Assembly: GCA_949987565.1 (NCBI GenBank)
Contig: OX465102.1
Span: 17,372,968-17,436,967, forward strand
Reading direction: 5' to 3'
DNA length: 64,000 nucleotides
Source of the DNA: Luidia sarsii
Lineage: Eukaryota; Echinodermata; Asteroidea; Paxillosida; Luidiidae
Shown here: in pieces, positions 47,301 through 60,359 of the stretch
Position numbering within the stretch: the stretch's first letter is position 1
Layout: each line of letters starts with the position of its first letter
Notes under the pieces: generated by a model
What the model saw: the letters and a program-made list of their open reading frames with translations, nothing else
Told to the model about the DNA's origin: nothing
Databases searched by the model: none
Position numbers and translations under genes: made by a program

Positions 47301-48917
47301 AGTGAAGTGAGGTATAAGAGATGTTTAGGAGACTATACTATTTCTAATGATTCTGACTCTGAATGTACGGGACGGCACATCCCTTCCCCACAGTATTTCT
47401 ACAACTGTCAAAACACGGTGAGATGAACAACTAATATACACAAAACCGGCGTGCAAGAGAAACCAACTCACACGCCAGTCCACTCATTGCGTCGATCCCA
47501 GACGTGATCCAGCCGACGATCCACGCCTGGGTGTCCAACTGCTCCTGCAATGTCGGCAACATTATTCCAAAGCCTTTCACCATCCCGACCCAGACGAAGT
47601 TTCTGCTCCAAAGGGCCAGGACGGCTATCCAGCCCGGGCGACCCCCGTCACTCTTCAGTCTACGCACGCTCATTTTAGATCTGTCCGTCGTACTCACGAT
47701 TTGAAACCACTTCAACTCAAAGGGTAAGGAAATGTCAATACGAAGCATTGAAAAACTGTGCAACAATCAATGACCCACCCTATTCCACACGAATTATAAA
47801 ATATCAACGGCAATAAATTTAATGTTTAATGTTTAATGCAAATACCAATATAATTAAGGCAGGGTAAGACATTCTGACTGAGACAGAATACTAATGTATT
47901 TATTATACATTTAACTATCATTTATTTTGGACTATAAACATGCTCTCATTGATATATCATTCGACCTTTCTTCCTGAAATTTACATAAACATCATATTTT
48001 ATTCAGGCGTATCTGTTTAAACCTTTCGGAACCGAGTCAATAAAACCAAGGAATGTACAAGATAACTTTTTTTAATTTCATATTTTCTTCAAGAAAAAGT
48101 GCCAAGAAAATGAATACAAAGGGGAATCAGCTCGCATCAATTGAACGGTTATACACTTGGAAGGACAGAAAACAACAGCGACATTGATCATGCATATTTC
48201 AGTAAAGCTCATTATTATTTTGCAGTAAATGTAAATTTTCTTCCGGCAAATAACATTTCGAGAAATGTACTTCGAACCCAATGAATTTAGACACCAATGG
48301 AATATAATATTTTGGATATTTTTTTCTTTTTCGTTTTTCTTTTTGGAGTGAATTGTTACGATACAGAAGGCGTGCAAATTGCTTCGCCCATGGCAGTCGC
48401 TTTAGATGTTAAAGGTAAGGCACAATGGTCATTAACGTTTATGACAGTGACAGAAACCTATCGGCCGTGCAGTGAGCATTGGGTACTAAGAACCGGTTTC
48501 TAGTTTTCTGGCGAACGCGATGCACAATACTACATCTTCATTATGATGGGGTTCGCTTTACGTACAGCTTCTCTTATTGATAAACATGGTGTAAAAGATG
48601 CGTTTTGGAGATCGGTAATGATGGCCCTTGAATATCGAATGTATAATCACTTAATGTCAAGACTGATGTAACGTTTTCAATAATTTTCCTTTATTTATTT
48701 TTTTATTTTTTTTTCCTCTATGGAGTTCTTCCTTGAGTACGTTGGGTTTTTGCCTCCTTCTGTGGCTTCCTTCTAAACTTTCGCTATTTTAAAACCCTGT
48801 GTTCGTGTACAGTCTATGTTGTTATTCAGTGAGCCATGGTATACAATCAGTGAGAGAGAGAAAGAGTGTAAAAGTGATTGACATGAGTTGTGCTTCGCAA
48901 GTCGCGACGCGCTGCCC
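44355..48917. repeat. Transporter tandem duplication, unit 2 (~4.56 kb)
   Basis: This is a head-to-tail copy of 39876-44354. The two units join at CTGCCC|TTTACTG. Exon borders 1 and 2 are offset by exactly 4568 bp, exon 3 by 4591 and exon 4 by 4493, so small indels lie between exons. Confidence 0.9.
44600..47673 (-). CDS. Monocarboxylate transporter-like protein (SLC16 family), copy 2
   Basis: Exons are 47673-47472, 46442-46302, 45861-45040 and 44718-44600, giving 427 residues with no stops or shifts. The protein is nearly identical to copy 1. The codon that starts copy 1 is GTG here (IVSTTDRSKMSV), so translation must begin eight codons later at MSVRRLKSDGG or at an upstream Met. The DGG--GW signature is kept. 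Changes include Pro-to-Ser near the start of exon 2 and Tyr-to-Asp at WLDDTTGS in the last exon; the latter introduces a charge next to the last transmembrane segment. Neighbouring DNA is the same as for copy 1, so regulation was probably shared at first. Confidence 0.88.
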
Positions 48918-50654
48918 AATGAGTATGTTAATTGGCTTGAACGAATGCAGGACCAACAGTCATTTTCACCGAATGCAAACAATCGTTTAGGGCAATATTT
49001 GCTTGCAAATACCATGAGTATTGCCACAGTTATAATGTATAATCATTTATATTCATTCTCGAGAGCAAACCAATGATTGGTTTCCGATAAAAGAACAGAT
49101 TTTTGATCGATAATGTCAGCGTTTGATAAAATTTGAGATGACGTTTTCGTTTAGTAGCAATTAGTCGCAACCTGATTTTTCACTGTTTCATTGCCTATAT
49201 CAGTGTAAATTTTGCTGGACGATTAAGTGTGATTTTCCTTTAAAAGGTTGAGAATTTTTAAAATAATAAAATATGATTTTAGGTCATTTTGCGTCTAAGT
49301 GAGGCCCTGCTATGCTCGAAATTTTGGATCGTCCCAATTTTAGAAAAGTATTTTGAAAATTCAGATATATCGACGTTTATATGGATTAAGGAAGTTGATT
49401 TCGTCCACTGATTAGACAGAAAAATAAAATAAAATTAAATAAATTATGTAATCTCGATTGATTAAGAGAATGTAGCAAGGCTTAATGATATTTATGGAAG
49501 GATCTCCGGGTATGTTTAAGAAAAGAAAGCGTGAACGCCCTTGCCACTCACAACGATTGCGTAAAAGGTAACAATAGCCAATGAGTAGGCACAATGCAAA
49601 GAGAGAGAGAGAGGGTGGCCACGCTGGGTATTTAAGTTAACATGAGGCGGGAAGTTGCCATTTGAAGACAACTCAACACCACTGCCGGCCAGAAGAAAGA
49701 ACCACGTTACCTCCGCCATCCCCTTCCTACCTTTAGTAAACCAGATAAAGTAATCTACATGGGATTTAGGAGTCCTTCTTGCCTTATAACAGCTGCTGGC
49801 AAACTTGACATCCGGACATTAAAGGGCAATGGAGACTGCTGGAGATTAAGTTACTAGTAGATGTCATAATAAAGGTTCTTTAGCATGATTGAATTGTATA
49901 CAACTAAAAGAAACATTTATTGTATCAAGATGGGTTGTTTGAGTTTGAATTGAAGTAACTTTACATACCAGATGCATTATTACGGAGCAAGAGCTTGGTT
50001 GCCATTAAATAATAGAGCCGGGTGGGAATTTCCCCGCGTTTTTTCCCCACGAAGGGTTTTTCGGGGTTTTGCGGTTTTTTCGCCCACCCCGTACTTAGCG
50101 GGAAATGGGTACAAAGGTCTGCTCAGAAATACGTATGTCCCTAGAGCATTCATTTGACAGAACTAAATTTCAAAAGAATACACATAGAGTAATTAAAGTA
50201 CCGAAGTAAGTAAGTGTATAAACAGTGTATAAAAATGGAAATTTATGATGTTATCACAAGGTGTGGTAAAAGGTACACTTATGAGAAGAGAAAGAGAGAA
50301 ATAATGAATACTCTCAAGTTAGCGTGAAATCTTAGATATTTAATGACGTTATACTTAATACAATTACAAATTACAATTACAATTACAAATTAACCAAATG
50401 AGATCACTTCAACCAACCTTGTTTTAACAAGTACATGTATAACATTAAACAGTTACATCCTGCCATGAGACAAATAATATTAGGATTTTAAGTAACATGA
50501 GTTTTTTGAAGATTTTCGATACCAGATATACATGACATAAAAAAGGGACTCCTAAACCCAGAAGGACACTATGATTGACTATCTTATTATTTGTGTAAGA
50601 GACCAATAACCATAAATAATATTATTTAGTCAGGTAATCTAAGTTATTAGGTAA

Positions 50655-50890
50655 AAGTTCTTCTTGCTAGATAAAGACAAGATCGAGTGAAGCACCGCTG
50701 AAATCTTTCAATGATATAGATGCGTGGTAAGACTTGGGCACCAGACAGGGGCAGCGTATTCGAGAATTGACCGATAAATAGAGCGGTATGACTTTACAAT
50801 AATCTCAGGTCTTTACTCCTAACAACCCTTCTTATGAAGACACGTGATCTAGTTGTTTTGCTAACGACACCATTAATATTTTTCTAGTCA
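50655..50890 (-). mobile_element. LINE reverse transcriptase fragment
   Basis: The reverse complement reads RRVVRSKDLRLL, then SILEYAAPVWCPSLT. The latter is the well-known SxLEYAxPVW block downstream of the catalytic domain in CR1/Jockey-type LINE proteins. Stop codons interrupt the frame. A sister fragment at 59565-59775 lies at the equivalent place beside transporter copy 4. Confidence 0.65.
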
Positions 50891-50908
50891 AGATTACGGA
50901 ACGTGATG

Positions 50909-51000
50909 ACAGGATTGAAACGTCAGGCCATGTAACTTTTGAGATTTATGTATTGCAGGTAACTTTAGTCAGTGAGCAATTTGCAATGGTTTTTGTATCT
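50909..51000 (+). mobile_element. Hammerhead-like repeat, 3' part
   Basis: GGATTGAAACGTCAGGCC is followed by the body TAACTTTAGTCAGTGAGCAA and GGTTTTTGTATC. The segment is absent from the homologous position near 59780, so it inserted after, or was lost since, the copy 3/copy 4 duplication. Confidence 0.7.
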
Positions 51001-51713
51001 ACTTCAGGAACATGATGACACTAAGATACTAACCCTAATTATCAACAAATTCAAGACTATCATGTCTAATTTTGTAAAAGGGAGAATGTGGATGTGTTGA
51101 TCATGTTAAAGACATCAATTGACATTTAATTATTATTGACACTAAGAGAGATTTTGTTTAATACACACGTGAGCATAGCGGGATATTAGATCAAAGACCT
51201 TTACCAACCACTGTATACATACCAATATCTTATATTCAGGATATTTTCACCTGCTGGCCGTAGTCTATTCGGTATAAAAGCATGAGTGGAACCATACAGC
51301 TGTAACTTTTTAGGATTTAATTGCCACTCATAGACACACAGAGAAGTCCTAAGTATACCAAAGGCTTAGTATTAGTATCGAGGGTAGCGGACATGTATAT
51401 GGCTGTTCTACTTATTCTTTAATGTCCAGAGTATGGTCTATAAGTATTTTCTGTGTGAATGTTTGAATGCAGGTGGGATGGGAATGTCCACTTTCTGGTA
51501 AAGAAAGAACAGGCCTACCCCAACTAAAAACCAAACTAAATGAAATAGCCCTGATAGCAATGACCGGAATTCCTTTGACTTCTCACTGAATTTCATGGTC
51601 GTATAATATAACCAGGTGTTGATACTGTACTGTTTACAGTTGGGGTGGTGTAAATCGGGGTATGTAACACTTGTTTTCTGATCAGTATCCCCTTCATCCA
51701 AAATGATCATTTT

Positions 51714-54700
51714 TTAGACATGTTCAAATCGTTTCAGCACCAACAGGATAGCCACAGGTATTCCCTGCACGCTGCCGATCATCAGAAATCCTCCGGTGTA
51801 ACTTCCTGTGGTGTCGTACAGCCATCCTGAAATCGAGAGGGCGAAGATATTATTTGTACACTGCATGAATTGACACATCTAAGCTGCATCCACTCTCGGT
51901 GTAATCTCCGTACTGCTGTAGTCAGGTTTGCAGCATTTGGTTGTTTGCATCTGAATGAAAACAGGGGCGTGATACCTGGAAATACGCAGCAGATGAGCTT
52001 TCAACGCTTCTAATTTGCTTCCCCAACCCGGCAAACATTAGTTGACTATTAGGAAAGGCCATCATCTAAGGGCCGGATGGCTCAGATGTCGGGGAGCGCA
52101 GGTATGGAAATACATAGTTAGATCTCTAATTCCTTCTTCGAAAGTTCCTAGTGAGTTTTATACCTTTATATGTTTGATTCATACAGTGTGTTTAAACGAT
52201 TGTCTCCATCCACTTTGTCTAATCTCCGTACTGCTGTGGCCATTTTGCATCATTTGGTGGTTTGCGTCTGAACGAAAATAGGGGCGTGATCTCAGGAAAT
52301 AGGCAGCAGTTAAAAGGCTTTTTATTTGCGTCCCCAACGCGGCCAAGGTTAGTCGACTATTTTAGAAGGCCGACATAAATATAAGGGCTGGGTAGCTCAG
52401 ATGGTAAGAGCTCTTGTACGCCAAACCAGAGGTCTCGGGTTCAAATTTCGGTCAAGTAAAAGTTTTCTTTACTTTTGTTTTTATTCAAAGATTAGGAGGT
52501 CCTGACGTTTAAACCCTAGCAAGACCTTTCTTGAAGGCAGAATGACAAGAACAAAACAAATAGGAAGGTGAGCGTAACAGGGAAAGGGATGATTGAAAGA
52601 CGACATTTGTAGGGTGATATCAAAGGGATGGGCAGTTTTTTGTGCGATTCATAGAGCGCTTTTATATGACTCCAATCTCGGTATTTTATGATATGTTGGC
52701 CCAATGCAAATGAAATGGCTCACGAAAACATTAGAAACTAAATACTTTCCGATACTTCTCAGGCATGCATGCAGAGTTTTATACGCACCTGGAAGGAAGC
52801 CCAATGCCAACGTCATCAAGGCGACTTTCAATCCAATCCAACCAAAGGCACCGGCCAGAAACTTTACGCCCAAGAAATCCTTGGCCAGGACGTCGTACTG
52901 GCAGGAAATTATGCCTTCATTGAATAAAATCAGAATGGCTGATGTGAGAAGTAGCCAGTACGAAGTCAGCCACGACGAAGCGAGGTACGCAGCTGAGTTG
53001 ACCACCACGCAAATTAATAGCAAGCTCCATTTAGATATCACTCCACGATCAGTGATAAATCCTTGTAGGAGTTTAGATATCAGGTTGGCCACACCCGCCA
53101 CTGTCACCATCGAGCTCGCCTCCAGAAGCGTGAATCCGTTGGATTCCGCCTGCGACACAAAATACACGATCCACATGGAGTAGGAGAAGGAGGAACAACA
53201 AGATATTGTGGCCACCGCCCAGTAACGCGCATTGACCAAGAGCGCTACATCGAAGTTCTGGATAACAGACTTCCCGAATGTGGCAAAGAAGTGCAGACAT
53301 GTTGAACGTTCATTCGATTGGGCGTGCTCATCCTGCTCAACTTCCTCATAGTCGGACGATTTGGCTCTTGGTAGACGAGCTGTGACCATGAGGCAGCCGC
53401 ACACCACCAGATGTAGTGACAGGGCACCAGTCATCAGCATGGTTCCCCTCCAGCCGTACGTGTCCAGGAACAACTGGACGAGAGGAACGAACACAAAAAG
53501 TCCGATAGAGTAGCCGGTCCGGGCAAAGCCATTGGCAGTGGCGTAGTTCTTGGTGAAACAGCGACCAACGGCTTCCTTGGCGACAATATTCGTTACCCCA
53601 AGGGCAGAACCTGGTCAATGTATAGAAGATACAAAGCTAGTAAATAAAACGATAATATGTCTAGATTCACTTTTCGGAATTATTTTCAATAATTTAAGCG
53701 CTTTTATTTCTTATCTCTTTCTTCACTTCATAAACTCGAGGATATTTAAACTCTGAAGTTTGAATTTGAATGCTCTGAATGCTTTTCATTAGCGTGCGAA
53801 CCTGGCTATACCTATGCACTTCAGACTCTGTAGTCTGGTCTGCATGAAATTGTCCCCCACGCCATTGCCATACTGTAAGTGGAGGGTTTAGGGTGACACT
53901 TTTGTATCACAACTCTTCCAAATCAACTCTTGACTCAACGACAGATGAATCCACGGTGAATTTACCTGCCGCCACAGCGCACGCAGCCAGCTGTCCAGGA
54001 GTGACCACAAACACGGCTGCGATGAGGGCCAGTCCAGTGACAGCCCCACAGGCTATGAAGATGTGACCGCCCTCAAACCTCTTGCTGAGCGGGACGGCAA
54101 GAGGAGCTGAATGCATCAACGGGAACAAACACATCAGATTCAGGAATTAATACCAACCGTTATATCTGATTTGCGATGAACACCTTCTCTGAAACCAAGA
54201 CCTCTGGTTTTGCATACCAGCGCTCTTCAACCTATAGGCCTAAACTAAATGGCAACTAAAACGGTTTTCATCAAATTGAATTTGCGATTGCATAATGTAT
54301 TATTGTATCTAAATAACACCTTCATAACACAAACACATTTTCATGCCGGAAGTGTAGAGAAATGAACAACTTTTCCACGCTTCCACTGTTGAGGGCGTCT
54401 GTCACTGGCACCCTTCTCAATACACGCATTTCATATGGGGAATCGGAAAACCGGTTATTATGACGTGTATATGAGGACTTGGTTACAGTCGACAACAAAA
54501 ACCTCGGTGCGATCGCCGTATGTATATCGTGTATATTTTGGTGACCTTTTGTCAGTGTTTTTCGGTCTCCCCTAATTCCAACGGATGCCCGCGAATTGTG
54601 AAGTTGGTGGGTGCACACGCACGTCAACACTGAATGAAAAAACATGGCAGGAGTTGGGTTCATTTTGTGCATATTGACATCGAGTACGCTGCAAGACTCC

Positions 54701-56919
54701 TTATATACACGTCACAAGCTGCTCATGCATTATTCATTTTCATGTATATTGGGTTATGACGAAACACTGTTTTTGCGCGCAGGGTTGAAAATGGCAAAAA
54801 GAAAATCGGGATTTTTCGTGGTTTACAGGTAATTAGCTTTTCCGCCGCGAAGCGAAGCGGAAAAGCTATTGCTTTAGTTAAGATTTTTTTTTCTTGTGCC
54901 AAATTCCCATAGACTTTGTACAGGGGTTTTGTGGAAGGCAATTTTGCCATTGAACAAACTTGGATTTTTTCAAACTCATCAGATGCATAGAACTCTTGCG
55001 GTTGTGCACAGTTGTGCACATTTGTCTTGAAAACTTCATGACGTCACCACGTGTCACCACTCTAAGGGGCAAATTTCAAACTCCAATAAAAGCAAAAGTA
55101 CAAGTTATTTTGGTTTCAATTTTGCAGTATATCTAAGTTGGGAAAAGGTGTATCCAAAAATTGCTCTCATTTGTTCGTGGCGTCATCTCATGAATATTAA
55201 TAAGGTCATGAACGTTTCAGATTTCGACATTCAATTGAGCATATTTGGCTAACGGAGCGATATTAATTTGATTTTTTCGTTTATATCTATTGAGGATGTA
55301 GTTAAGAAACATCCTCTAATCGTGATGTCATCAAAAAACGTGTTTTTAAAACAAATATTTGCCAAAGGTCAATCTTCTCGAAAATTGGTTGGCATTTAGC
55401 TATTGGGCTAGACATTTTAAATCCTGAATTTGAAACCAATTGACCATTGTTCAGAATTATTATGATTTTCTTAATATTATAATGAAGTCCCATAGACTTT
55501 GTGCACAATATATGCACGTGCGTTTTGTGGTAGGAATGGAGGGTACGGGTTTATTTTTTTTAAGAGAACCAGATGCGGAAAAGCGTTATGTTCTGTTTGC
55601 CAACGGACATAAATCTCTATTTTTTATTTTTTTTTAGACATTAAACATAAACAACTCATAGGCTAAAAACATTTCTGGCAAAATTTAAGATTTCTTAAGG
55701 CCATTTTAGTTGCCCTTTAAGGCCTTTTCACACTACAACATTTACACATGTCGAAATTTACACGGTTCTGACACGTTTCCGACCCGTGGAAATTTCAACA
55801 CGGATCGATCATGTTACGCGTTCACACCACCCAGCGAAAAAAATGACTATCGCACTCATACATGTGTAAATTTCGACCCGTTTTATTGTGTGTTGATATG
55901 TTCGCACTACTCGAGCATACACGGGTCACAACCAGAAAAGTCCCATAATGCAATGCGACCGATTCTGGTCCTTGGTCTTCTTGTATTCCCGTCGGAGTTT
56001 TTTTTTAGTTTGTCCAGACACTGAACTTCTGTCATCTGGAAACCATGCAGCCGCCATCACCTCTTAACAAAACGGTGTCATTTCATGTTGCTCCGTCAAG
56101 CTGGCTTTGAAATGATACGTCTAACCAGCACTGTTGTCACCTCTTATTCGCTCCATAACCGTCATTTTAATTACGATGCCAGAACGATTGAAAAGGGGTA
56201 ATTCTGATATTCGTATGCCTGTGTTTTGGAGGCATAGGCCTATTCTAGGCCTGTGAGGTCAAAAGTAACAACATTCGGTTGTTCCTTGCGCTTTAATAAT
56301 GACCAGCGTGTCACATCGAGAGGAAGCACGCTTACACGGGTTGAAACGTACAGGGGCCTTCACACAATCACCTTCATCCCACGTTGGCACACGGGACAAC
56401 CGCTCACAACCCATCTGCTGAGCAGGGTTAGTTTATCTGAATAGTTAACTAGTCCTTGCCTGGGTGGGGTGCCTGTCTGAAGCCAACAGTTTGCTTAATA
56501 GCTCGACCGACACATTAAAGATCGATGCTTTATCTTTCATTTTCAACTGATGTTTTCTCATTAAAGAGCACTGGGTCTCAATGGTAATAAACAGAATATA
56601 CATACATATACATTCTATATTCCAGCAACAAAACTGCCCGCTACGATTTCTGGCACACAGACAACATGCACGATTGTGTAGTATCCCACTTACACACAAG
56701 TCCACCCATTGAAGCGACCGCTGCCGTGATCCAGCCTATAATCCACGTCTGCGTGTCCAACTGCTCCTGTATCGTGGGCAGCATTATGCCGAACCCTTTG
56801 GCTAGCCCAGTCCAAACAAAACTTGAGCTCCAAAGGGCCAGGACAGCAACCCAGCCCTGCAGACCTCCATCCTGCCCTGGTGTCTCGACGTTTTCCCGAG
56901 ATCTCCCACTTGAACCCAT
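51714..56919 (-). CDS. Monocarboxylate transporter-like protein (SLC16 family), copy 3
   Basis: Exons are 56919-56694, 54106-53966, 53610-52789 and 51826-51714 (GT-AG, same phases as copies 1 and 2), giving 433 residues. Exon 1 encodes MGSSGRSRENVETPGQDGGL and QGWVAVLALW, with the SLC16 DGG--GW signature. Exon 2 begins SPLAVPLSKRFEGGHIF. Exon 3 includes NYATANGFARTGYSIGLFVF and FITDRGVISKW. The last exon ends KRFEHV. Exon 1 lies 2.6 kb upstream of exon 2, a longer intron than in copies 1 and 2. No inactivating change is seen. It is more diverged from copies 1 and 2 than they are from each other. Confidence 0.88.
51880..52465 (+). mobile_element. Two tandem tRNA-derived SINEs in intron 3 of transporter copy 3
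   Basis: Body sequences CTGCTGTAGTCAGGTTTGCA and CTGCTGTGGCCATTTTGCAT start the two copies near 51912 and 52232. The second ends in a tRNA-like segment: GGGTAGCTCAGATGGTAAGA (A-box-like) and GGTCTCGGGTTCAAATTTCG (B-box-like) at 52391-52450. The acceptor stem does not pair, so this is not a functional tRNA gene. Confidence 0.7.
52490..52541 (-). mobile_element. Hammerhead-like repeat core fragment
   Basis: TAGGAGGTCCTGACGTTTAA then CCCTAGCAAGACCTTTCTTG is a degraded inverse copy of the core. It lies next to the SINE. Confidence 0.55.
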
Positions 56920-57249
56920 GGTTTTAGCAGCCACTATGCGACATGTATTTTACTGAAAAAATGTGGTACTTGTGCCTTGAATGGATACATTTTTACTATT
57001 ATATTCCCCTGCATGCAGTTTGCCAATGCCTATTCACTGTCTTGACCTCGGACGATGTTTCACAATGGGACCACTTCTCGATCTATCAATGTGATCCCTC
57101 GACCAAAACAGTCTGGAGCTTTCATCCACTATTTGTGCACACCAGTACAATGAAGCACTGAAATGCGCATGCACATTCGCCGTTCAAATGTCCGATCTTC
57201 CACTGGAAGCCATCATGATTTAAAACCAACAACAGTCACAATGTGCGCT

Positions 57250-57420
57250 ATAGGTTTTTCATAGATTGTAATGTTCCTCATTATTTGTTCTATCGTAGTT
57301 CTCCTAATTAATGGTATAGGTTGTATTTTTCTTTGATTCTGTGTAATGTAGTTAAGCGCCTTGAGCATCTTCGCAGACGGATTATGGTGCTCTGGAAATG
57401 TCCATTATTATTATTATTAT
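57250..57420 (+). mobile_element. LINE 3' tail with (ATT)n end
   Basis: TTAAGCGCCTTGAGCATCTT is followed by GGATTATGGTGCTCTGGAAA and a short ATTATTATT run. The layout is typical of the 3' UTR of CR1/L2-like LINEs (GCGCCTTGAG-type block, then a microsatellite). Confidence 0.55.
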
Positions 57421-58487
57421 GTGACGGTTGTAAAAATCCACCCCCTACATTTATTTTTCTCTAGCTGTATAGCACGGCTTGCTATTAAACACCTTCATCA
57501 ATATGCATCAGGCGATTGAAATGTGTATGACCGCCATTTCTTATTATGCAAATCACATGGAGAACCCCGTGCATTGTTATTTTCGCGCGTTGACTTAAAT
57601 GATCAGAAGACGAAGCTTTCGGACGTGTTTTCTCTCGTCCTACAGGTATGCACTTAAACCTTATTTTTGCTTGTATTCATCTATATGTATATCGAATATC
57701 GATATACTTAATCATAGTCCTACACGGTATATTGGTTTATGAGTCAGAGACAGGTTCTAGCTGATATTTCATTAATTTAATCGCCTGGGTCGGCAAACAT
57801 CGTCTAGACATTGGTCGTGACTTAATCGAGACTGAACTACCTACTATTGCAAGAATGTTCTAGTTCCTAATATTCTTGTTGTTGAACACAACTTATATAA
57901 ATATTGAGCTTATCCCCAGTATAATTCTGTGCTCGTCAGTAGAAGTTAGAAGAACGCTAAATACTCCGACCTTGTACATGTTTTCTGTCATGTTAAGTTT
58001 AGGCAATGGCAAGTGTCGCCAAGATCCCAGAAAGCGAACTGTTGCTGTTATTATCTTGCTTCACACACAATTGAAGTATGTGTAATTTAGACTGCATTTC
58101 AAGATTATCTAAAAATTGATTATCTGAAAGTTGTTTTTATTTAACCGTAGACTAAAATGCTCAGAAGACGAAGCTTAACCCGGACATGTTTTCTCTTCGT
58201 CCTACAGAATTAAACTGTGATCGAACTCCAGAACTCTGCCTTCCTCTTATTATTTAAAACCCGTAACATTATCATTATTATTATTATTAATTGTTATTAT
58301 TATTATTATTAATATAATAATTCCGCGCGTATATCTGTGAAAGTACACCAAAGGGCCGCAATAAACTCGCAAAATTGGGGAAAACCAGTAAATATAATCA
58401 GCTATATTAACAACATATGAGGAACATTACAATCTATGAAAGTCTTTTTACACAAGAGGTCTTCAGATTTGTCTCGAAGGAGAACAG

Positions 58488-58653
58488 TGTCGATGAGGAG
58501 TGGATAGCTCTTGGGAGAGTGTTCCAAATTCGTGGTGCTGGCACCTATCTCCCCACGATCGTCTCGGTGCGGACAAAGGCAGCCGGTGGGTGTGGTTGAA
58601 GAGAGGTCTATAGAACGGCTGTTCACTTCTGTGAATCCAATATCGAGTTAATG
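58488..58653. repeat. Segment shared by the upstream flanks of transporter copies 3 and 4
   Basis: GATAGCTCTTGGGAGAGTGT through CTATAGAACGGCTGTTCACT recurs at 62821-62985 with few changes. More diverged homology continues in 58760-59080 versus 63360-63650. It marks the upstream part of the copy 3/copy 4 duplication. Confidence 0.8.
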
Positions 58654-59218
58654 TGACTATAGCTGCATAGTTGTTTGTTTATAGGAAATTTCCCGTGAAT
58701 GTTTTAAAACCATTATCTGGTTGGGATTCGTCAATAAATGTGTGTGTCAATCTGTGCATGCGCTTTGAAGTGAGAACTCGTCACATTCAGTGTCTGGCTA
58801 TTATGATCACACTACATCTATCTGGTCACATGTTGATCTATATATATCAAGACTGAGGTAGTACCATCATAAATGACCATCCTGTCTGAAAAACGATCAT
58901 CAAATATATCCTTCTTGAAAGAACATTTCCTTCCCGTGTAGATGGCATTGCTTTGACGTGAGATTGAAAACATGCGTGAAATGGACAGAAAGGAAACGGA
59001 ATGAAGATGATTAAGTAATTCGAGAATTTCGCGACGCATTTTAACAGCAATTACAGTTATTGTAGAAGCTATTCAGTGGCACTGTAAATATCATGCTTAA
59101 ACTCGTCAGACAGTATTTTTCTTGCATAACGGCAGTTGACATGCATGGTGTTTATTACAATATGATTATACATGTTGATATGAAAACAATTTTGGATGTT
59201 TTCTAACAGAATTAAAAG

Positions 59219-59395
59219 CAGTGATATACAAAAACGTTGCAAACTGCTTACTGACTAAAATTACCAAAATGCAAATCTCAAAATTTAGTGGGCCTGACGT
59301 TTCGATCTCAGCAGGACCTTTCTCAAAGGCAGAGTGACTCTGCCTTTGAGAAAGGTCCTGCTGGGATCGAAACATCAGGCCCACTAAATTTTTAG
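59219..59395. mobile_element. Hammerhead-like repeat, complete head-to-head dimer
   Basis: The inverted body GTGATATACAAAAACGTTGC and the inverted core meet a forward core across CAGAGTGACTCTG at about 59331-59343. The forward arm stops after CCACTAAATTTTTAGA. Confidence 0.85.
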
Positions 59396-59564
59396 AATAA
59401 AAAGAAAGACAAATAAAACTGTGGGAAATTGCGGTATACAGTGTGTGTCCTGTGCGGGAGGTGCAAAGCGTTAGGGTTAATTAATTTTGTTTAAAAGAAA
59501 TAGTTATCCCAAGTGAACATAATTGTTTAGACAGGATAATTATTTATGACAATTAGTAAAGCGT

Positions 59565-59775
59565 CTCCTTGGGAGACCAAGACAAGATGGAGTGAAGCGA
59601 CTCTTTCAATGATTATTACAACGATGCGTGGGAAGACTTGGGCACCAGACAGGGGCAGCGTATTCGAAAATTGACCGATGAATAGAGTGGTATGGCTCTA
59701 CAATAATCTCAGGGTCTTTACTCCTAACAACCCTTCTTATGAAGTAGCATGATATAGTTGCTTTGCTGTTACTAG
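59565..59775 (-). mobile_element. LINE reverse transcriptase fragment beside transporter copy 4
   Basis: The sequence is homologous to 50655-50890, including GACTTGGGCACCAGACAGGG and CTTTACTCCTAACAACCCTT. Its presence at the same relative position shows the LINE was in place before the transporter unit duplicated. Confidence 0.65.
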
Positions 59776-60359
59776 ATCACGAAAGATAGACACAAACATA
59801 ACTATAACTATCAAAAATTTCAAGACTAGGCCTACCATGTCTAATTCTGTAAGGAGGTAAAGGCGGAGGTGTTGACAGTATTTAAAGACAGTAACTGACA
59901 TTGGATTGTATTGACATTAATATAAACTTGTTTTACTTTCCACCTTGTTGAAACGTTTACTGTCTTTCGGATGTGTTGCAGAATCAGTTTGTTTCGACGA
60001 ATTCATTACAATAGGCCTACAGTATCATCTGAATATAGCTTAAACGTGGACAGACGAATATCAGAGCAGAGTTTTTGTGATGGTCATAACTGGGTATTGA
60101 TGCTCGTTTTAATCGGGGTTTCGTGAAACTCGTTTTTTTTATCAGTTTCCCCTTGACTCGAGTGATCATTTCTTGACATGTTCAAATCGCCTCAGCATCA
60201 TCAGGACAGCCACAGGTATTACCTGCACGCCACCGATTAACAGAAATCCTCCAGTGTAACTTCTAGTGGTGTCGTACAGCCATCCTGAAATCGAGAGGGC
60301 GAAGGAATGAGAAACATTGCTTAATAATGAATGCTTAATATTGGTGTTAGGACCTGAAT

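Larger units (their letters stand above)
48918..51713. other. Intergenic stretch between transporter copies 2 and 3
   Basis: No gene is called. A plus-strand frame ending YSFSRANQ (48888-49076) is unidentified. The stretch contains a faint hammerhead-like core near 49305-49345, a LINE reverse transcriptase fragment at 50655-50890, and a partial hammerhead-like repeat at 50909-51000. Confidence 0.55.
56920..60165. other. Intergenic stretch between transporter copies 3 and 4
   Basis: No gene is called. It holds a LINE 3' tail at 57250-57420 ending in (ATT)n, a segment at 58488-58653 that recurs at 62821-62985, a hammerhead-like dimer at 59219-59395, and a LINE reverse transcriptase fragment at 59565-59775. 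Confidence 0.55.

Noticed and set aside
52382..52455. Possible tRNA gene
   Set aside because: A- and B-box-like blocks are present, but the acceptor stem does not pair and the sequence is attached to a SINE body with several relatives in the window.
58417..58599. Plus-strand 60-codon frame repeated near 62835
   Set aside because: The second copy does not keep the same start and upstream part. It is better explained as flank shared by the transporter duplication.
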